This document shows positions 31,201 to 35,101 of a DNA stretch of 35,101 bases, in pieces. The position numbers and the translations under genes were made by a program. The DNA is from JBFWPF01 sp050250135 (GTDB taxonomy: Bacteria; Chlamydiota; Chlamydiia; Chlamydiales; JAFEGQ01). Where the stretch lies: the NCBI GenBank assembly GCA_050250135.1, contig JBFWPF010000021.1, forward strand, positions 1 through 35,101, in the 5' to 3' direction. Below the pieces are notes generated by a model that was not told the origin of the DNA, did no database searches, and saw nothing but the letters and a program-made list of their open reading frames with translations. Within the stretch, counting starts at the first letter, position 1. Every line of letters starts with the position of its first letter.

Positions 31201-32422
31201 GGGGCGCCCCCTCGATGAGGTCAAGCGGCTCCTCGCCTCCAAGTCGATCGAGCCCCTTCAGAGCTTCCCCGTGGAGCTTGGAACCAAGGTCTTGATTGCC
31301 GATGGCTCTAAGGTCAAGGCTGGCACCAAGCTGGCTGAGGTGGAGCAGCACAACATCCCCATTATTTGCGACCGCCCCGGCTTTGTCCGCTATGAGGATC
31401 TGGTCGAGGGGATCTCGACCGAGAAGGAGGTCAACAAAGAGACCGGCCAGGTCGAGCTGCTCGTTAAGCAGCACCGGGGAGAGCTCCACCCGCAGATCAT
31501 CCTGTTTGCCGACAAAGAGGGCAAAAACCTCATCGGGACCTACCCGATCCCCTCGGGCGCTATCCTTTCGGTTGCGGAGGGGACCCATGTCGATGCCGGC
31601 TCGGTCCTCGCCCGCCTCCCGCGCGGCGCCATCCGAACCAAGGACATTACCGGTGGTCTGCCTCGAGTGGCCGAGCTCTTCGAAGCGCGCCGCCCCCGCG
31701 ATGCCGCAGAGATCGCCAAGCTTGACGGCCTCGTCGAGTTCAAAGGGGTCCAGAAAAACAAGATGATCGTCTTCGTCCGCGACGAGGCCTCTGGCATGGA
31801 GGAGGAGCACCTGATCCCCCTCTCCAAACACCTTATCGTCCAGCAAGGGGACTATGTCATCAAGGGGCAGCAGCTCACCGATGGCCTGGTCGTTCCGCAG
31901 GAGATCCTCGAGGTCTGCGGCGTCCGCGAGCTCCAGAAGTACCTGGTCAACCAGGTCCAGGAGGTCTACCGCCTCCAGGGGGTCGACATCAACGACAAGC
32001 ACGTCGAGATCATTATCCGGCAGATGCTCCAGAAGGTTCGGATCACCGATCCGGGCGATACCACCCTCCTCTTCGGCGAAGAGGTCGACAAGCGCCATTT
32101 CCACGACGAGAACCGGCGCACCGTCTCCGAGGGGGGCAAGCCCGCTCAGGCCGCTCCGATGATGCTGGGGATTACCAAAGCCTCGCTCGGAACCGAGTCG
32201 TTTATCTCGGCTGCCTCCTTCCAAGACACAACCCGCATTCTGACCGAAGCGGCGTGTGCTGGGAAGAGCGACTACCTGTTGGGGTGCAAGGAGAACGTGA
32301 TCATGGGTCACATTATCCCTGCAGGAACGGGCTTTGAGTACCACCGCCATGTCAAGCAGGCCATGGAGGCAGGCGCCCGCGAGCCGCTCATCTTCGATTT
32401 CGAGTCGCTCCCCGCCGCGTAA
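28256..32422 (+). CDS. rpoC: DNA-directed RNA polymerase subunit beta'
   Basis: This 1388-aa protein is close to chlamydial RpoC (about 1390). The N-terminal zinc site has Cys63, Cys65, Cys78 and Cys81 (CACGKYKK, then VVCDRCG). The catalytic magnesium loop is NADFDGD (residues 452-458). The bridge-helix and trigger-loop parts (GARANKSQVQQLGALRGLMA, PGTQLTMRTFHIGG) are intact. The second zinc site is formed by DCGT and CESERGVCSKCYG. No large insertions are seen. It is co-transcribed with rpoB. The stop is only nine bases from the next start, that of a P-type ATPase. Confidence 0.99.
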   Translation: MTEQERQDFDKLTIQIASDEVIRERWSHGEIKKPETINYRTFKPEKGGLFCEKIFGPTRDWECACGKYKKIKHKGVVCDRCGVEVTLAKVRRERMAHIELAVPVVHIWFFKTMPSRIGNILGLSSSDLERVIYYEEHIVIDPGQTDLQKKQLLTDAELREAQERWGTGAFVAKMGGEAIADLLAAEDLGSVLADLKEKLRKTKSQQARMKLAKRLKIIESFTGSQNHPGWMVMKSVPVIPPDLRPLVPLDGGRFATSDLNDLYRRVINRNNRLKAILKLKTPEVIVRNEKRMLQESVDALFDNGRHGHPVMGAGNRPLKSLSEMLKGKQGRFRQNLLGKRVDYSGRSVIIVGPELKFNQCGLPKQMALELFEPFIIKRLKDLGYVYTIRSAKKMIQRQDTQVWDVLEEIIKGHPVLLNRAPTLHRLGIQAFEPVLIEGKAIRIHPLVCAGFNADFDGDTMSVHVPLSVEAQLEAKLLMMAPDNIFLPSSGRPVAVPDKDMTLGLYYLMSDPLYFPEQEGKKTKVFRNAEEVLLALGASTTYSRQAVEGKEGAAYDDTGMGLHIHEKIKVRLKDGMVETTPGRVIFNQIVPEELGFQNYSAPKKKISELIMTCYKKVGLERTVRFLDDLKDIGFRYATKSAPSMGITDISIPANKQEVLAEAYKRVEQVTKQHEDGIITEGERKSKTIGIWTGVRDRLSDVLFADLKAIQDHQLNPLYLMMDSGARANKSQVQQLGALRGLMARPSGEIIESPITANFREGLSVLEYSISTHGARKGLSDTALKTADSGYLTRRLVDVASDLIVADHDCGTLNGIEVSAIKQGPEELLGLKDRIYGRTTCEDIYQPGDKSKLLARAGDLLTVQQAEAIDDSGIESIRVRSALTCESERGVCSKCYGLNLANGRIVGIGEAIGIIAAQSIGEPGTQLTMRTFHIGGVASAQVTPDVIAEEEGVLVYSDIRTVQNKEGHWLVLNKHGSLHIIRDEGRPLDEVKRLLASKSIEPLQSFPVELGTKVLIADGSKVKAGTKLAEVEQHNIPIICDRPGFVRYEDLVEGISTEKEVNKETGQVELLVKQHRGELHPQIILFADKEGKNLIGTYPIPSGAILSVAEGTHVDAGSVLARLPRGAIRTKDITGGLPRVAELFEARRPRDAAEIAKLDGLVEFKGVQKNKMIVFVRDEASGMEEEHLIPLSKHLIVQQGDYVIKGQQLTDGLVVPQEILEVCGVRELQKYLVNQVQEVYRLQGVDINDKHVEIIIRQMLQKVRITDPGDTTLLFGEEVDKRHFHDENRRTVSEGGKPAQAAPMMLGITKASLGTESFISAASFQDTTRILTEAACAGKSDYLLGCKENVIMGHIIPAGTGFEYHRHVKQAMEAGAREPLIFDFESLPAA

Positions 32423-32431
32423 GGGGAAAGT

Positions 32432-34912
32432 ATGGCTATCCAGGGGCTGGATCGCTACTGGGAAGAGGATCCCGGGGAGCTGCTCCAAGCCCTCCATTCC
32501 CGTCTCGATGGCCTAAGCCAAGAGGAAGCAAGCGAACGGCTAGCTCAGGTAGGGCCCAACCGATTGGGTAAGCCCCGCCGTCACCTCCTTTTCGAGCTCG
32601 GCTCGCGCCTCAAAAATCCCCTTATTATTCTCCTCCTCGTCGCAGCGGCAGTAAGCGCCGCTTTGGGGGAGGTGGTCAACGCCCTCATTGTCTCTTCGAT
32701 CATCCTCCTCAGCCTTCTCCTCGACCTCGTGCAGGAGTACCATGCCGGCAGGGCAGCTGAGCGGCTCAAGGAGTCGGTGGCGCTCCGATGTGAGGTGGTG
32801 CGAGCCGGGGCCATCGAGACCATTCGGGCCACCGAACTGGTTCCTGGCGACATTGTTCAGGTCGAATCGGGAGATCTCATCCCTGCCGACGGGCTCCTCC
32901 TCTCAGCAAGCCACCTCTTCGTCAATGAAGCCTCTCTTACCGGAGAGTCCCTTCCCGTGGAGAAGGGGGGCAAAGTCGTGCAGGGCTCCACCGAAATCGA
33001 GGCATCCAATGTCCTCCTCTTGGGCTCCTCAGTCATCTCCGGCACCGGCCGCTTTGTTGTCGTCCATACGGGGATGGGGACCCGTTTTGGCAAGGTCGCT
33101 GCTGGACTTCAAGCGCCCCCTCCTCCAAGCACCCTGGAGCGGGGGATCCACCGCCTAGGCCTTCTGCTGATGCGGGTGGCGCTCCTCATTGTCCCTCTGG
33201 TCCTCATCGTCAATATCGTGCTCGCGCGGGGCTGGCTGACCTCTCTCATGTTCAGCGTTGCCCTTGCGGTCGGCCTCACCCCTGAGCTCCTTCCGATGAT
33301 CGTTTCGATGACGCTTGCTCGCGGCGCACTTCGGATGGCCAAAAGGAGGGTGATCGTCAAACGGCTCTCCTCCATTGAGGACTTTGGCTCCCTCGATGTC
33401 CTGTGCACCGACAAAACGGGGACCCTAACCCAGGCTAACCTCCAGCTTGAGCGGAGTGTTGACCCCTTTGGCAACCCCTCCTCTGCTCCCCTCGAACTCG
33501 CCGCCCTCAACAGCCACTTCCAAAGCGGGATCCGCAACCCCTTTGACCAGGCGATCCTGCAGGCAAAAGGGGCTGATAGTGAGGGATGGACCAAGGTTTC
33601 GGAGCTCCCCTTCGACTTTGAGCGAAGGAGGACCTCCCTCCTCCTCTCCCGACAGGGGGAGAAGCGGTTGATCACCAAAGGGGCCTGCGAGGCAGTCTTG
33701 AGCATCTGTGTCCTTAAGCCTGAAGAGAGGGAGGCGATACGGGGCTTGACGGAGGGGTGGGCTTCGCAGGGTCTTCGCCTCCTTGCCATTGCCTCCGCCC
33801 CCCATGAGGAGGAAGAGGAGATGGAGCTTGTCGGTTTTATCGCCTTCATCGACCCCCTTCAACCCTCGGCAAAACTCGCCCTTAAGTCGCTCAAAGGGAG
33901 CGGAATCGAAGTTAAGATCATCACAGGGGACAACGACCGGGTCACCCGCCACCTCTGCGAGCTCCTAGAGATGCCTGTCACAGGCGTTCTCCTAGGCGAA
34001 GAGATCGAGCGGATGACCGACAGCGCCCTAGAAGCGCGGGTAGGGGAGGCCAACCTCTTTTGCCGCGTCACCCCTGCTCAGAAAAACCGGATCGTTACCG
34101 CCCTCAAAGCGCGAGGGGCAACGGTCGGCTTCTTGGGCGACGGAGTGAACGACTCCACCGCCCTGCGCAGCGCCCATGTCGGCCTATCGGTGGCCACCGC
34201 CGTCGATGTCGCCCGCGAGGCCGCCGATATGATCCTCCTCGAACGGAATCTCGATGTTCTCCACAAAGGGGTGATGGAGGGAAGGCGGACCTTTGCTAAC
34301 CTCATGAAGTATATCCTGATGGGCACCAGTTCCAACTTTGGGAACATGGTGAGCATGGCGATCGCTGTTCCCCTGCTCCCGTTTCTCCCCCTTCTGCCGG
34401 TCCAGGTTCTCCTCAACAACCTCCTCTACGACATTTCCCAAATCCCCATCCCGATGGATCGGGTGGCCAGGAGTCAGCTCCATAGGCCCCGCAAGTGGGA
34501 CTTTCGAGCCATCCGCTCCTTTATGCTAGTCGCGGGGCCGGTCAGCTCCCTGTTCGACTTTGCCACCTTTGCGCTGCTGATCTTCCTCTTTGGGGCTCAT
34601 GCCCCCCTCTTCCATACCGGCTGGTTTATCGAATCCCTTGTGACCCAAGTTCTGGTGATCTTCTTCATCCGGACCGCTGAAAGCCCGTGGCGCCCCCGTC
34701 CCCACCCCCTCCTGTTCTTTACTGCCTTTGGGGTGTTGGCCCTCGCAATCGCTCTCCCCTATACCCCGGTAGGGATCTACTTCGGCTTTGTCCCCTTACC
34801 GCCCCTTTTTTACGGAGCACTTGCCGCCATCGCCGCCACCTATTTTACCTGCATAGAATGGATCAAGCGCCTCTACTACCGGCGAGTCTCCCAACGGGAG
34901 GTGGTGCAATAA
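32432..34912 (+). CDS. mgtA: P-type ATPase, MgtA/MgtB-like (P3B)
   Basis: This 826-aa membrane ATPase is probably for Mg2+ uptake. The N-terminal cation-ATPase domain is at residues about 15-75, the actuator loop TGES at 170-173, and the membrane motif GLTPELLPMI at 281-290, which is diagnostic of MgtA/MgtB rather than Ca2+ or heavy-metal pumps. The phosphorylated Asp327 is in CTDKTGT. The nucleotide domain has ITKGACEAVL, the hinge has GDGVNDSTAL, and the C-terminal helices include SSNFGNMVSMA and PMDRVA, typical of MgtA. It is slightly short (MgtA about 900), with a trimmed nucleotide domain. It starts nine bases after rpoC with the ribosome binding site AGGGGAAAG, so it is expressed at least partly from the rpoBC operon. 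Confidence 0.87.
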   Translation: MAIQGLDRYWEEDPGELLQALHSRLDGLSQEEASERLAQVGPNRLGKPRRHLLFELGSRLKNPLIILLLVAAAVSAALGEVVNALIVSSIILLSLLLDLVQEYHAGRAAERLKESVALRCEVVRAGAIETIRATELVPGDIVQVESGDLIPADGLLLSASHLFVNEASLTGESLPVEKGGKVVQGSTEIEASNVLLLGSSVISGTGRFVVVHTGMGTRFGKVAAGLQAPPPPSTLERGIHRLGLLLMRVALLIVPLVLIVNIVLARGWLTSLMFSVALAVGLTPELLPMIVSMTLARGALRMAKRRVIVKRLSSIEDFGSLDVLCTDKTGTLTQANLQLERSVDPFGNPSSAPLELAALNSHFQSGIRNPFDQAILQAKGADSEGWTKVSELPFDFERRRTSLLLSRQGEKRLITKGACEAVLSICVLKPEEREAIRGLTEGWASQGLRLLAIASAPHEEEEEMELVGFIAFIDPLQPSAKLALKSLKGSGIEVKIITGDNDRVTRHLCELLEMPVTGVLLGEEIERMTDSALEARVGEANLFCRVTPAQKNRIVTALKARGATVGFLGDGVNDSTALRSAHVGLSVATAVDVAREAADMILLERNLDVLHKGVMEGRRTFANLMKYILMGTSSNFGNMVSMAIAVPLLPFLPLLPVQVLLNNLLYDISQIPIPMDRVARSQLHRPRKWDFRAIRSFMLVAGPVSSLFDFATFALLIFLFGAHAPLFHTGWFIESLVTQVLVIFFIRTAESPWRPRPHPLLFFTAFGVLALAIALPYTPVGIYFGFVPLPPLFYGALAAIAATYFTCIEWIKRLYYRRVSQREVVQ

Positions 34913-34917
34913 GTGCA

Positions 34918-35101
34918 TGACTGTGTTGAAAAGTCCTCTGCAAAGGGGTTGCTAAAAATTTCCTAACCCGACTTGCTAGGGCGTGTAATCAATTAGCTCG
35001 GCATCTCCGGCGCGCCGGGTAATGGCAATGAAAATAACACATAAATTTTCTCAGCTTCCTTATCCTTGCCAAGTGAGGAAGAAGGCCGTTGATTCACTGG
35101 T
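34918..35101 (+). other. Probable edge of another insertion sequence
   Basis: Beginning five bases after mgtA, TGACTGTGTTGAAAAGTCC resembles the common ending (GACTTTTCAACACAGTC on the other strand) of IS4/IS5-type elements. A frame opens at ATG 35022 (MAMKITHKFSQLPYPCQVRK) and runs off the window, without a recognised domain in its 26 codons. It could be a transposase N-terminus, but the evidence is only the neighbouring repeat-like end. Confidence 0.35.

Noticed and set aside
31004..32497. A 497-codon minus-strand open frame across the rpoC end
   Set aside because: It is antisense to highly conserved rpoC and mgtA sequence. Its Leu/Asp-rich composition follows from the codon bias of the sense strand.
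1..35101. CRISPR array, phage genes, antibiotic resistance cassette or replication origin
   Set aside because: I saw no regularly spaced repeats, no phage structural genes, no resistance enzymes, and no dnaA-type box cluster in the window.

Overview
The window looks like a chromosome segment of a bacterium of the phylum Chlamydiae, from a GC-rich environmental lineage rather than the AT-rich Chlamydiaceae. The main evidence is the run infA, tRNA-Thr, tuf, tRNA-Trp, secE, nusG, rplK, rplA, rplJ, rplL, rpoB, rpoC, which is the chlamydial arrangement. It is supported by an InfA with the chlamydial ending, BrnQ- and TyrP-type amino acid importers, and a cysteine-rich DUF1207 envelope protein. The lineage is inferred; no 16S gene is present. 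By eye the GC content is well above the roughly 36-45% usual for cultured chlamydiae.

Bases 1-2612 are a graveyard around a CAT-anticodon tRNA. It holds a truncated IS5-family transposase, an IS3-family element whose orfB has two in-frame stops, a RhuM-family gene cut at the IS3 end, and a frameshifted csaA. Bases 2650-6928 hold brnQ (with an unusual structured leader and a possible leader peptide), the cysteine-rich DUF1207 outer-membrane candidate, and typA. Bases 6930-7520 hold CCGGCAA/TTGCCGG palindromes and an AlbA_2-type gene with its middle deleted.

Bases 7517-13748 are on the minus strand. There is an orphan 175-aa protein, an alpha-helical repeat protein resembling FASTK/OPR proteins, and a tight four-gene operon: an EamA transporter, a 698-aa protein ending in a LOG-type Rossmann domain, and an ABC-2 exporter ATPase and permease. 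A 370-bp divergent spacer follows.

Bases 14119-18806 are a plus-strand string with overlapping genes: a MYG1-type DHH hydrolase, a HIT protein, an isochorismatase-like hydrolase, a secreted HEAT-repeat protein, then tyrP. SufE converges on tyrP from the other strand. Bases 19489-34912 are the translation/transcription cluster from infA to rpoC, with an MgtA-type P-type ATPase placed 9 bp after rpoC. The last about 180 bases look like the start of another insertion sequence.

The strongest non-coding signal is the 252-bp rplL-rpoB spacer. It can fold into one very long hairpin plus a second hairpin next to the rpoB ribosome binding site, so it is a candidate processing or attenuation RNA controlling RNA polymerase synthesis.
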